From positions 1-64,000 of the forward strand of contig CAVTOX010000010.1 in assembly GCA_963736425.1 (NCBI GenBank): 64,000 nt of DNA. Direction: 5' to 3'. Below the pieces are notes generated by a model. The model was not told the DNA's origin, made no database searches, and saw only the letters and a list, made by a program, of their open reading frames with translations. Made by a program: the position numbers and the translations under genes. This DNA is from Prado023 sp963736425. GTDB lineage: Bacteria; Actinomycetota; Actinomycetes; S36-B12; CAIYMF01. The first letter of the stretch is position 1; every line of letters starts with the position of its first letter. Of the stretch, positions 18,292-26,362 are shown piece after piece.

Positions 18292-20466
18292 TCACAGGAT
18301 GGGCGGGACCGCCGCGGGAGTGGGCCTGACGACGACGGCAATGAGGTCCGATGCGGATCCCTCGCCGAGCTCGTTGGAGGCAGTGACCCGAAGGTAGTAG
18401 GTCCTTGCCTCGGTCAGGCCGCTCCAGGCGTGGGTGTTGGTGTCCGGTGCCAGGTCGACCGGGCTGCCGGGAAGTGGCTCGCTGCCGGCCGGGTCAGCGT
18501 AGATGTGCGCGCGGTATCCCGTGAGGGGCTTCCCCCCGTCGTTGGCGGGCGGTTTCCAGCTCATGCTGATCGCCCCAGGGGCCGGACTCTCGAGCGTGGC
18601 CTCCAGCGGGGCCGACGGCGGTCCCTGAGGGGTGACGGCGGAGGTGGACCAGTCGCCTGTCGGGCTCTCCCCGGCGCTGTTCACCGCGGCCACCGTGACG
18701 TAGTGCGTCGTGCCGTTGGCCAGGCCCGTGATCACGGACTCGATCGCGTCGGCGGGGGCGTCGATGGTCTGGACGGGCTCGGCCCCGGGAGCTGTCCGCA
18801 CGCGGATCCGGTAGGCCGTGATCGGGGCGCCCTCCGCGGCCAGGGCCGAAGTCCAGCGCGCGGTCACCTGCCGATCGCCGGCCACCACGGACTCGATGAG
18901 GGGCTGGGAGGGGACCCCCGCCGGTGGGGTCGGGGAGTCGCCGAATGCCACGGTGCCCGGCCCGGGGACGCCCACCGCCGCGTTGCCCAGGTCCTGGCCC
19001 TCGAGGTTCGAGCGCAGTGCAGCGACGTTCTCCCCGGTCACCTGGTTCGCCGCGGTCGTGCCGTTCTCGCCGCTGCAGCTGCGGAACACCACGGCCGCCG
19101 CCGACCCGTCGAACGTGTTGCCGCTGATCGTCGGGTTCGTGGTCCCGCACGCGCGGATGCCGACCGAGCGGGCACTGGAGCTGATCGTGTTCCCGGTGAA
19201 CACCGGGTTCGCCCAGTTCATGATGTGGATGGCGTCGTCGGAGTTGCTGGTGATTGCGTTCCCGGTGACGACGATGTCGGTGTGGTACTTGCCCGCGGTG
19301 AAGTTGTGCGTGCCGAGTGCCCGCTCCATCCCGTCGAACCGATTGGCCGAGATCGTGACCCGCTCGTTGGGGGTGCCGTCCTGGTTGCTCCACACCGAAC
19401 CGAACCCGTGTGTCCTCGGGTCGGGGGTGTCGAGGTTGATCGCCTCGGCGGTCTGCCGGGTGCCGCCTGCCGCGTCGAGGAACTCGTTGCCCGTGATCGC
19501 GCAGTCCGCGCAGGCGTCCATCTCGATGAAGTGGTTGTTGTTCATCCGCTGGAAGGTGATGCCGGAGATCGTGACCTCCCGGTTGTGGCCGGCGATGATG
19601 GCCAGGGAGTTGCGCACATTGGCGAGGTCGATCACTGATCGCCCGTCGCCGGCTCCGGCGATCGTGATGCCCGAAGCCCCGTTGTGGCCTCCGACAGCGC
19701 CCTTCTTCTTGCCCAGCCCGGGGCGGATGAGCATGAACATGGAGTTCGATGCCGAGAACTTCTTGGTCCCGGTCCTCGTCCCCTTCACCAGGGTGGTGCC
19801 CTCGGACAGCCGGATGGTGGTGTTGCTCGGGACGTAGATCGTGGAGGAGATGACGTACCGCCCCGGGCCGAGGACCAGTGTGCCCCCGCCAGCGGCCTCG
19901 AACTTCTGCATGTAGGAGCGGATCAGGTAGTAGTCCCGCGTGTACTTGTTGACGGACTTGTACCGGGCCAGCTTGCCCAGGATCCTCGACGACTTCGACA
20001 CCCAGTAGGTGGCACCGGGTGAGGGGGTCGGGTCCGGGGCGGGGGACACCGCGACCCACGGACTGGCGGCGGACGTCGCCGTGGCCCTGGCCCGGACCCG
20101 GATCGAGGATGACCCCGGTGGCAGCGAGAACTGCGCCTGGCCCTTGCGCACCTTCTCGGTGGCGCTGCGCTTCTTGTTGCTGGAGTCCCGATAGCTGATC
20201 CGGACGGACTTCGCGCTCGAGGTGGCGACCAGGGTCACGGCCCCCGATCCCGATGCCGACGACGTCACCAACAACGTGGCCGTCGGCTTCGAGGTTGTTG
20301 CTGGCGGCCTGGCGGGTGTCGGCGTCGAGCCGGTCATGGCAGCAGCGGACGGTGTCGAGACGGCGTCGGTCGTCCCAGCACCTGAGGTGGCGGCCGCGGC
20401 GGGCAGGCCGGACAGCACGAGCGCGCCTGTCAGCGCGATCGCTGCTGACATCCGCCTCGAGCGCAC
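18292..20466 (-). CDS. Secreted right-handed beta-helix protein with two FN3 domains
   Basis: 724 residues, predicted exported. The signal peptide (MSAAIALTGALVLSGLPAAAA) follows VRSRR. A Ser/Thr/Ala-rich linker and a basic adhesion-like segment come next. From about residue 170 there is a pectate-lyase-like parallel beta-helix: GGGTLVLGPGRYVI, then repeated units such as ITISGNxF, VTISANRF and PTISGNTF. Two fibronectin type III domains end the protein (from about 530 and 625; SWKPPANDGG.PLTGYRA). Probably a polysaccharide-binding or degrading surface protein; no catalytic residues can be named. Start at the second of two GTGs, five bases after GGGGAGG. Convergent with the nuclease gene. Confidence 0.85.
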   Translation of the reverse strand: MRSRRMSAAIALTGALVLSGLPAAAATSGAGTTDAVSTPSAAAMTGSTPTPARPPATTSKPTATLLVTSSASGSGAVTLVATSSAKSVRISYRDSSNKKRSATEKVRKGQAQFSLPPGSSSIRVRARATATSAASPWVAVSPAPDPTPSPGATYWVSKSSRILGKLARYKSVNKYTRDYYLIRSYMQKFEAAGGGTLVLGPGRYVISSTIYVPSNTTIRLSEGTTLVKGTRTGTKKFSASNSMFMLIRPGLGKKKGAVGGHNGASGITIAGAGDGRSVIDLANVRNSLAIIAGHNREVTISGITFQRMNNNHFIEMDACADCAITGNEFLDAAGGTRQTAEAINLDTPDPRTHGFGSVWSNQDGTPNERVTISANRFDGMERALGTHNFTAGKYHTDIVVTGNAITSNSDDAIHIMNWANPVFTGNTISSSARSVGIRACGTTNPTISGNTFDGSAAAVVFRSCSGENGTTAANQVTGENVAALRSNLEGQDLGNAAVGVPGPGTVAFGDSPTPPAGVPSQPLIESVVAGDRQVTARWTSALAAEGAPITAYRIRVRTAPGAEPVQTIDAPADAIESVITGLANGTTHYVTVAAVNSAGESPTGDWSTSAVTPQGPPSAPLEATLESPAPGAISMSWKPPANDGGKPLTGYRAHIYADPAGSEPLPGSPVDLAPDTNTHAWSGLTEARTYYLRVTASNELGEGSASDLIAVVVRPTPAAVPPIL

Positions 20467-20491
20467 CACAACCTCCCCGTTGGCACACCAA

Positions 20492-20511
20492 ATAGCCGCA
20501 CCCGCGGCTAT
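20492..20511. promoter_or_regulatory. Inverted repeat upstream of the beta-helix gene
   Basis: ATAGCCGC and GCGGCTAT form a perfect 8-bp inverted repeat around a 4-base loop, 26 bases before the GTG at 20466. It could be an operator or a 5' leader hairpin that affects translation. The call is structural only. Confidence 0.4.
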
Positions 20512-20740
20512 ATGACCCACTGTACGCCGGGCAATACGGCGGGGCCATGCCCAGTTTGGGGGGTGGGGCCCAGGTGCAGGTACCCGCATGATGAGCGCCA
20601 TGATGGGCTCACGCGGCGACGGACACACGCCGTGGACCGGAGTGCGCCGCCCCTCAGGTGGCATGCCCCACCGCGCATCAAGGTCCACTGGGTAGGACCG
20701 CCGCTGTGCGACACTCGCCCGGAAGCAGCGAGGAGGGCGT

Positions 20741-21457
20741 GTGGAGGGCAGTATCTCGAGTCGGATGGGGGCCAGGGCGGAGGACCGGTACGGGCTGGTC
20801 ATCGTCCTGGTGATCCTGTCGTACGGGATCGCCGCGGCCTACGGGGGCAGTGACGTCGGACGGATGGTCATGATCCTCGTCCAGCTGGTCACGGTGTGGC
20901 TCGTGTTCACGGTCAGTGAGGCGCGTCGCGCCCAGCGTCTGGCCGGTGGGCTGGTCCTGGTCGTCCTGGCCCTGGTCGCGGTGGCGGTCCTCGGTTCCCT
21001 GTCGGTCCAGCAGGAGAGGTGGGCAACCGACCTGGCCGAGGGGCCACTTCTCCTCGTCCTGGTCGCCCTCTACGCGCTGACCCCGGTCGTGATCGTCGCG
21101 CATGTGATCCGCCGCCCCGGTGTCGACCGGGAGGCGTTCTTCGGTGGGGTTGCCGCCTACCTGCTCATCGGCATGACCTACGCGTTCACCTATGTTGCCC
21201 TGGGCGAGTTCCCCGGCTCGCCCCCCTTCTTCGGAGCCGACGGCGACGGAACCACTGCCCAATGCCTCTTCTTCAGCTTCACGACCCTCACCACCACGGG
21301 GTACGGCGACCTGGTGCCGGCGGGCAATCCCGGCCAGTCGCTGGCCATCTCCGAAGCCGTGCTCGGGCAGTTGTTCCTGGTGGCGGCGCTGGGCAAGATC
21401 GTGTCGAACCTCCGGCCCAGCGCCCGGGTCGAGGAGGCCAGGGCCGCTGCGGAGTGA
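20741..21457 (+). CDS. Potassium channel of the 2TM pore family
   Basis: 238-residue integral membrane protein. Four or five hydrophobic segments precede the pore, then FFSFTTLTTTGYGDLVP holds the K+ selectivity filter TTGYGD, followed by the final membrane helix (ISEAVLGQLFLVAALGKIVS). This matches Ion_trans_2-type channels; no RCK/TrkA-N regulatory domain follows. GTG start at 20741. Divergent from the beta-helix gene with about 270 bases between, and convergent with tdh 42 bases downstream. Confidence 0.88.
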   Translation: MEGSISSRMGARAEDRYGLVIVLVILSYGIAAAYGGSDVGRMVMILVQLVTVWLVFTVSEARRAQRLAGGLVLVVLALVAVAVLGSLSVQQERWATDLAEGPLLLVLVALYALTPVVIVAHVIRRPGVDREAFFGGVAAYLLIGMTYAFTYVALGEFPGSPPFFGADGDGTTAQCLFFSFTTLTTTGYGDLVPAGNPGQSLAISEAVLGQLFLVAALGKIVSNLRPSARVEEARAAAE

Positions 21458-21499
21458 GGCGTGTCGGGCGCCGATCTGACGCGTCGCGACTCGCCTGCG

Positions 21500-22561
21500 T
21501 CAGCCGGGATCGACGCCCCAGTCGAGGATCACCTTGCCCGAGTTGCCGCTGGCCGTGACCGCGAACGCCTCGGCGAACTCGTCGATGCCGAACCGATGGG
21601 TGATCACCGGGGAGAGGTCCATCCCCGCCTGGAGCAGGGAGGCCATCTTGTACCAGGTCTCGAACATCTCCCGGCCGTAGACGCCCTTGATCCGCAGCCC
21701 CTTGAAGATGACCTGGTCCCAGTCGATCGCCACCGGGTCGGTGAAGATCCCGAGCATGGCGATCCGCCCACCGTGGGCCATCGTGTCGAGCATCTGGCGG
21801 AACGCCGTGGGGTTGCCACTCATCTCCAGGCCCACGTCGAATCCCTCGGTCATGCCCTGCTCGGCCATCACGTGGCGCAGGTCCTCGTGCGCGACGTCCA
21901 CGACGCGGGTGGCGCCCATGACCCGCGCCAGCTCAAGCCGGTAGGGGTTGACGTCGGTGACGATCACGTTGCGGGCGCCCACGTGCCCTGCGATCGCCAC
22001 GGCCATCACGCCGATCGGGCCGGCCCCGGTGATCAGGACGTCCTCGCCGACCATGTCGAAGCTCAGGGCGGTGTGGGTGGCATTGCCGTACGGGTCGAAG
22101 ATGGTGGCGATCTCATCGGTGACGGCCGTGGGGACCCGGAACAGGTTGCTCGCCGGTAGGGCCAGGTACTCGGCGAACGATCCGGGGCGGTTGACCCCCA
22201 CCCCGATGGTCTCCTTGCACAGGTGCCGCTGCCCGGCCCGGCACCGCCGGCAGTGCCCGCAGACGATGTGCCCCTCGCCGGTGACCCGCTCGCCGACCTC
22301 GTAGCCGGTGACCGCCGAACCGAGGGCGGCGATGCGCCCGACGTACTCGTGGCCGACGTGCATGCCCAGGGCGATGTGCTGCTGTGCCCAGTGGTCCCAG
22401 TTCCAGATGTGCACGTCGGTGCCGCAGATCGAGGACTTCACGATCCGGATCAGCACGTCGTTGGGCCCGACCTCGGGAACCGGGACTTGCGACATCCACA
22501 GCCCCACCTCGGGCCGGGCCTTGACCAGCGCGCGCATTGTGGTGGGGATCTGCTCGGTCAT
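21500..22561 (-). CDS. tdh: L-threonine 3-dehydrogenase
   Basis: Zinc-dependent medium-chain dehydrogenase oxidising L-threonine to 2-amino-3-oxobutyrate with NAD+; 353 residues. Catalytic zinc ligands lie in SSICGTDVH and MHVGHEYVG. The structural zinc loop is CGHCRRCRAGQRHLC. Rossmann motif ITGAGPIGVMAVAIAGHVGA. The IFKGLRIKGVYGREMFETWYKM segment is characteristic of Tdh rather than of other zinc alcohol dehydrogenases. It follows kbl with an ATGA overlap, giving the classic two-step threonine to glycine plus acetyl-CoA pathway. Confidence 0.95.
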   Translation of the reverse strand: MTEQIPTTMRALVKARPEVGLWMSQVPVPEVGPNDVLIRIVKSSICGTDVHIWNWDHWAQQHIALGMHVGHEYVGRIAALGSAVTGYEVGERVTGEGHIVCGHCRRCRAGQRHLCKETIGVGVNRPGSFAEYLALPASNLFRVPTAVTDEIATIFDPYGNATHTALSFDMVGEDVLITGAGPIGVMAVAIAGHVGARNVIVTDVNPYRLELARVMGATRVVDVAHEDLRHVMAEQGMTEGFDVGLEMSGNPTAFRQMLDTMAHGGRIAMLGIFTDPVAIDWDQVIFKGLRIKGVYGREMFETWYKMASLLQAGMDLSPVITHRFGIDEFAEAFAVTASGNSGKVILDWGVDPG

Positions 22562-23751
22562 GCGATCACCCCGAGGGCGCGTCCGACGCGAGCGAAGGCG
22601 GCCATCGCCATGTCGAGGTCCTCGGCGGAGTGGGCCGCGGACATCTGGGTGCGGATCCGGGCCTGGCCGCGGGGCACCACCGGGAAGGAGAACGCGGTCA
22701 CGTAGACGCCCTCGTCGAGCAGCCCGGCGGCCAGTTCGCCAGCCAACCGGGCGTCGCCGAGCATGACCGGGATGATCGGGTGCTCGCCGGGGAGCAGGTC
22801 GAAGCCGAGGGTCGCCATGCCCGCGCGGAAGTGCACGGCGTTTGCCTGCAGCCGGTCCCGCAGAGCGTCGCCGTCGACCAGCATGTCCAGCACTCGCAGG
22901 CTCGCGGCCACCACCGCGGGGGAGACGGAGTTGGAGAACAAGTAGGGCCGGGATCGTTGCCGCAGCAGGTCGATGACCTCCTGTCGGGAGGAGACGTATC
23001 CACCGCTGGCGCCCCCGAGGGCCTTGCCGAGCGTGCCGGTGAGGATGTCGACGCGGTCCCTCACGCCGTGGTGCTCGGGTGTCCCACGGCCGTGCTCGCC
23101 GACGAACCCGACGGCGTGGCTGTCGTCGACCAGCACCATCGCCGAGTGCGCCTGGGCCAGGTCGCAGATCGCCGGGAGGTTGGCGATATGCCCGTCCATG
23201 CTGAACACGCCGTCGGTCGCGACCAGGACGAAGCGGGCCCCACCCTCGCGGGCCGCGACCAGCTGGCGCTCGAGGTCGGCCATGTCGTTGTTCGCGTACC
23301 GGAACCGGCGGGCCTTGCACAGCCGCACCCCGTCGATGATCGAGGCATGGTTGAGGGCGTCGGAGATGATCGCGTCCTCCTCGCCGAGGAGCGGCTCGAA
23401 GACGCCACCGTTCGCGTCGAAGCAGGAGGAGTAGAGCTGTGTGGCCTCGGTGCCCAGGAACGCGCTGATCCGGGCTTCGAGCTCGGTGTGGATGTCCTGG
23501 GTGCCGCAGATGAAGCGCACGCTGGACAGCCCGAACCCGTGGGTGCGCAGGCCCTCGGCTGCGGCGTCGACGACGTCCGGGTGGTTGGACAGCCCGAGGT
23601 AGTTGTTGGCGCACAGGTTGATGACACGGCGGCCGTCGGCGTCCACCCACGCACCCTGCGCCGTGGTGATCACCCGTTCGCGCTTGTACAGCCCCTGCTC
23701 GGTGATCTCGGCGAGCTGGCCACGGACATGGTCGAGGAAGGAGGGGTCCAC
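22558..23751 (-). CDS. kbl: Glycine C-acetyltransferase (2-amino-3-ketobutyrate CoA ligase)
   Basis: PLP enzyme that cleaves 2-amino-3-oxobutyrate with CoA to glycine and acetyl-CoA; 397 residues, the family's normal size. Features: NNYLGLSNHPDV, GFGLSSVRFICGTQDIHTELE, DALNHASIIDG, VDDSHAVGFVGEHGRG, and the PLP lysine in TGTLGKALGGASGGY. The frame is open further upstream, but the GTG at 23751 matches the family length and follows AGGA, so it was chosen. First gene of the kbl-tdh operon; the product passes directly to or from Tdh. Confidence 0.94.
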   Translation of the reverse strand: MDPSFLDHVRGQLAEITEQGLYKRERVITTAQGAWVDADGRRVINLCANNYLGLSNHPDVVDAAAEGLRTHGFGLSSVRFICGTQDIHTELEARISAFLGTEATQLYSSCFDANGGVFEPLLGEEDAIISDALNHASIIDGVRLCKARRFRYANNDMADLERQLVAAREGGARFVLVATDGVFSMDGHIANLPAICDLAQAHSAMVLVDDSHAVGFVGEHGRGTPEHHGVRDRVDILTGTLGKALGGASGGYVSSRQEVIDLLRQRSRPYLFSNSVSPAVVAASLRVLDMLVDGDALRDRLQANAVHFRAGMATLGFDLLPGEHPIIPVMLGDARLAGELAAGLLDEGVYVTAFSFPVVPRGQARIRTQMSAAHSAEDLDMAMAAFARVGRALGVIA

Positions 23752-23904
23752 GGGGAACCATCCTGCTGCATCCAGCGTGTGCGGCGCCCTGTGGCGCGGG
23801 CGGCCCGGGCGGACCGTCGGCCGGCGGGGCAGAATCGGCCCCGTGACGAGCCCTGGATCAGCGAATCCCTTGCGCACCCCGCGCAGCACCGGCTCCCAGT
23901 TCGA

Positions 23905-23936
23905 CGATCTGCTCCCGTTGTGATGGGAGCAGATCG
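23905..23936. promoter_or_regulatory. 12-bp perfect inverted repeat at the start of the membrane hydrolase gene
   Basis: CGATCTGCTCCC and GGGAGCAGATCG form a perfect 12-bp stem around an 8-base loop. The right arm ends at the base before the GTG start at 23937 and includes the purine-rich sequence that would serve as ribosome binding site. A third copy of the right arm, GGGAGCAGAT, lies inside the gene at 23944-23953. It could be a dimeric repressor site or an RNA hairpin hiding the ribosome site. Confidence 0.6.
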
Positions 23937-25424
23937 GTGAAACGGGAGCAGATTGCCGGGCGACGGTTCGTGGCGTGGTGGGTGGCGGCCGTGGTGCTCG
24001 TCGTGGCCGGCGTCGTGGTCCTGCTCGGATCGAGCGGGGACGTGGCGCGCAGCAGCGCCATGGCCGGGGACACCCCGATCCGCATCATCGAGCCCGCGGG
24101 GGCGGTCCGTTCCCCCGCGGTGGTGCTGGCCCACGGGTTCTCCGGCAGCGCGGCGATGATGGATCCGATGGCCAGCGCGCTGGCCCGGGCGGGGTACGTC
24201 GTCGTGATGCCGGACCTGCCCGGCCACGGCCGCAACTCCGCCCCGCTCGCCGACGGTGTCCTGGACTCCGCCATCGGTGACGCGGTGGAGGCCGCCGGCG
24301 CGCTGACCGACCTCCCGGTGGCGGTGGTCGGTCATTCCATGGGCGCAGGTGCGGTGACGTCGTGGGCCGCTGAGAACCCGACCGAGGCCACCGTGGCGAT
24401 CAGCCTGCCCAGCGCCGAGGACCTCCCTGATGATCCGGCCAGGCCACGCAACCTGCTGATCCTGTGGGGCTCTGCGGAGACGTCCCGCTTCTCCGACGCG
24501 GCGCTGGCGGCGCTGCGGGCGGGCTACCCGGATGCGCAGCCGGGGCAGACGTACGGCGATCCCGGGCAGGGCACGGCACGGCGGGCGGTCGAGATCGCCG
24601 GCGCCGAGCACATCTCGGTGATCTACCGGCAGCAGTCGTTCGAGGAGGTGGCTGCCTGGCTCGGTGGGGGCCAGCCGCGTGGCGACTCGCGGATCGTGGG
24701 GGTCTTGCTGATCCTGGTCGGGGGCGTTGTGGCGGCTCGTCCACTGCTGGCGCTGGCGGACGCGGGTGTCGAGGCCGGCGAGGGTGCAGCGGCGCTGGGT
24801 CCTGCCGGGTCGGCGCGGATCGGCCGTTCCCTCGTGGCCCTCGTCGGTGCCGCCGTCCTCGCCGGCCTTGGGGCCGCCGCCGTGCAGCGGTTGACCGATC
24901 GCCTCCCGGTGGCCGTGACGGGCTACCTGCTGGGCTGGTTCGCGGTCGGCGCGCTCGTACTGGGCCTGGTCGCGGGGCGCCGGCGGGTCGGGGCGGGCCG
25001 CCTGCGGGGTCTGGGCTGGGGTGCGGCCGCGGGTGCGGTCCTCGCTCTGGCGATGGCACTTCCCGCCCGGCTGACCTGGGCGGGCTACTCCCTGGTCGGC
25101 GCGCGCCCGTGGGTCCTGGCCGTGTTGCTGGGGGTGCTCGGGGCGTGGTTCTGGGCCGAGTCCCGCGTCATCTCCGGGACCAGTGGGTGGCGTCGTGCGC
25201 TCGTGCTCGTCGCGAGCCGGATCATCGTCGTGGCGGCGCTTCTCGCCGCGGTGGCGCTCCTCGGTGCGCCGGGATTCCTGACACTGACGGTGCCCCTGGT
25301 GGTGCCGATCCTCCTGCTCCTGGCGATCCTCGGCGGGTGGGCCCGGGACCCCGCCGCCGCAGCAGCGTCCCAGGCGGTCCCGCTGGCACTGGCGATGGCC
25401 ACGGTCTTCCCGCTCATCGGCTGA
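23937..25424 (+). CDS. Alpha/beta hydrolase fused to a multi-pass membrane domain
   Basis: 495 residues. One N-terminal membrane helix (VAAVVLVVAGVVVLLG), then an extracytoplasmic alpha/beta-hydrolase domain at about 45-250: VVLAHGFSGSAAMM oxyanion region, nucleophile elbow GHSMGAG with Ser near residue 132, and GAEHISV with the likely catalytic His. About seven hydrophobic segments follow to the C-terminus. The substrate is unknown; a cell-envelope lipid or peptide is a guess. GTG start right after a perfect inverted repeat. Divergent from kbl-tdh. Confidence 0.83.
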   Translation: MKREQIAGRRFVAWWVAAVVLVVAGVVVLLGSSGDVARSSAMAGDTPIRIIEPAGAVRSPAVVLAHGFSGSAAMMDPMASALARAGYVVVMPDLPGHGRNSAPLADGVLDSAIGDAVEAAGALTDLPVAVVGHSMGAGAVTSWAAENPTEATVAISLPSAEDLPDDPARPRNLLILWGSAETSRFSDAALAALRAGYPDAQPGQTYGDPGQGTARRAVEIAGAEHISVIYRQQSFEEVAAWLGGGQPRGDSRIVGVLLILVGGVVAARPLLALADAGVEAGEGAAALGPAGSARIGRSLVALVGAAVLAGLGAAAVQRLTDRLPVAVTGYLLGWFAVGALVLGLVAGRRRVGAGRLRGLGWGAAAGAVLALAMALPARLTWAGYSLVGARPWVLAVLLGVLGAWFWAESRVISGTSGWRRALVLVASRIIVVAALLAAVALLGAPGFLTLTVPLVVPILLLLAILGGWARDPAAAAASQAVPLALAMATVFPLIG

Positions 25425-25529
25425 GTCAGCGGCATTCCGGGCTTTCCGGGCATGCGTTCACGACACGCCAGCCCCTGACGTTTCGGTCGATGTCAGGGCC
25501 CTCGCCTACACTCGAGGGGAGTTCGCAGG

Positions 25530-25877
25530 ATGGTGTTCACCGAGTCGTTCGGGGGTGTGGAGGCAATGGTCATGGAGTCTGGCGTCGACGTCGCAGCGGC
25601 CTCATCGCTGCCCCTCGGCGAGGATTCCGGCCTCAGCGATCGCGACCTGCGGATCCTGGAGTTCGAGCGCCAGTGGTGGCGCTACGCCGGGGCCAAGGAG
25701 CAGGCGATCCGCGAGCTCTTCGAGTGCTCGACGACCCGGTACTACCAGATGCTCAACACCCTCATCGACGACCCGGCCGCGCTCAAGGCCGACCCGATGC
25801 TGGTCAAGCGGCTGCGCCGGATGCGCTCGACCCGCCAGCGCGCCCGCTCAGCCCGCCGCCTCGGCATAGAACTCTGA
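25530..25877 (+). CDS. DUF3263 protein
   Basis: 115-residue protein of the actinobacterial DUF3263 family. The core is LSDRDLRILEFERQWWRYAGAKEQAIRELFECSTTRYYQMLN, then DDPAALKADPMLVKRLRRMR. The helical centre (AIRELFECSTTRYYQML) reads like a helix-turn-helix, so DNA binding is plausible; the function is not established. ATG 25530 follows GAGGGGAG. A TACACT hexamer at 25507-25512 could be the -10 box. Confidence 0.85.
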   Translation: MVFTESFGGVEAMVMESGVDVAAASSLPLGEDSGLSDRDLRILEFERQWWRYAGAKEQAIRELFECSTTRYYQMLNTLIDDPAALKADPMLVKRLRRMRSTRQRARSARRLGIEL

Positions 25878-26033
25878 CCCACCCCTCACCCCGCACCCTC
25901 ACCCCGCGCCCGTAGCCAGGTGCGAGAGCCGGTTCGTCCGCTCTTCCGCGGCCCAATCGCCAGTTCGTCCGGATCAGCGCCGGCGAACGCTCGCGAAACC
26001 GGACGACGTGCGCGGAGGTCGACCGCGGGAGGG

Positions 26034-26315
26034 TCAGCCGCCGGCGACCGCGGGGATGATCGAGACCTGCGCGCCGTCCGGGGTGGCTGCGTCCAGGCCG
26101 CCCTCGAAGCGGACGTCCTCGTCGTTGACGTACACGTTCACGAACCGCCGCAGCGCGCCCTGGTCGTCGAGGACGCGTGCCGTCAGTCCGGGGTAGGCGG
26201 TCTCCAGCGCCGTGATCGTCGCCGACAGCGTGGGCTCGCTGGGCTCGACGCTGACCTCGGCGACGCCGGCGGTGTAGCTGCGCAGGATGGTGGGGATGCG
26301 GACTGCAACGGACAT
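26034..26315 (-). CDS. MoaD/ThiS-family sulfur-carrier protein
   Basis: 93-residue beta-grasp protein ending in Gly-Gly (IIPAVAGG), the tail that is adenylated and turned into a thiocarboxylate in sulfur carriers. Core strands: VAVRIPTILRSYT, FVNVYVNDEDVRF, GAQVSIIP. It lies 47 bases downstream of the SAM-riboswitch-controlled threonine synthase gene on the same strand, so the two are probably co-transcribed. It is distinct from the MoaD of the molybdenum-cofactor cluster at 48.8-49.1 kb. A CysO/HcyS-like role, supplying sulfide to an amino-acid synthase, is inferred. Confidence 0.85.
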   Translation of the reverse strand: MSVAVRIPTILRSYTAGVAEVSVEPSEPTLSATITALETAYPGLTARVLDDQGALRRFVNVYVNDEDVRFEGGLDAATPDGAQVSIIPAVAGG

Positions 26316-26362
26316 CGGGGGCTCCTCGTCGTGCGGGGCGGGGAAGTCGGATCGGGAGCGCC

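Noticed and set aside
22562..23750. A fused Kbl-Tdh polypeptide suggested by a long overlapping frame
   Set aside because: The long frame is a shadow of kbl running into tdh. The normal kbl and tdh frames overlap by ATGA and each has the standard family length.
25880..25910. Repeated CCTCACCCCGC units after the DUF3263 gene
   Set aside because: Only two copies in a C-rich stretch; looks like simple sequence rather than a CRISPR or binding array.
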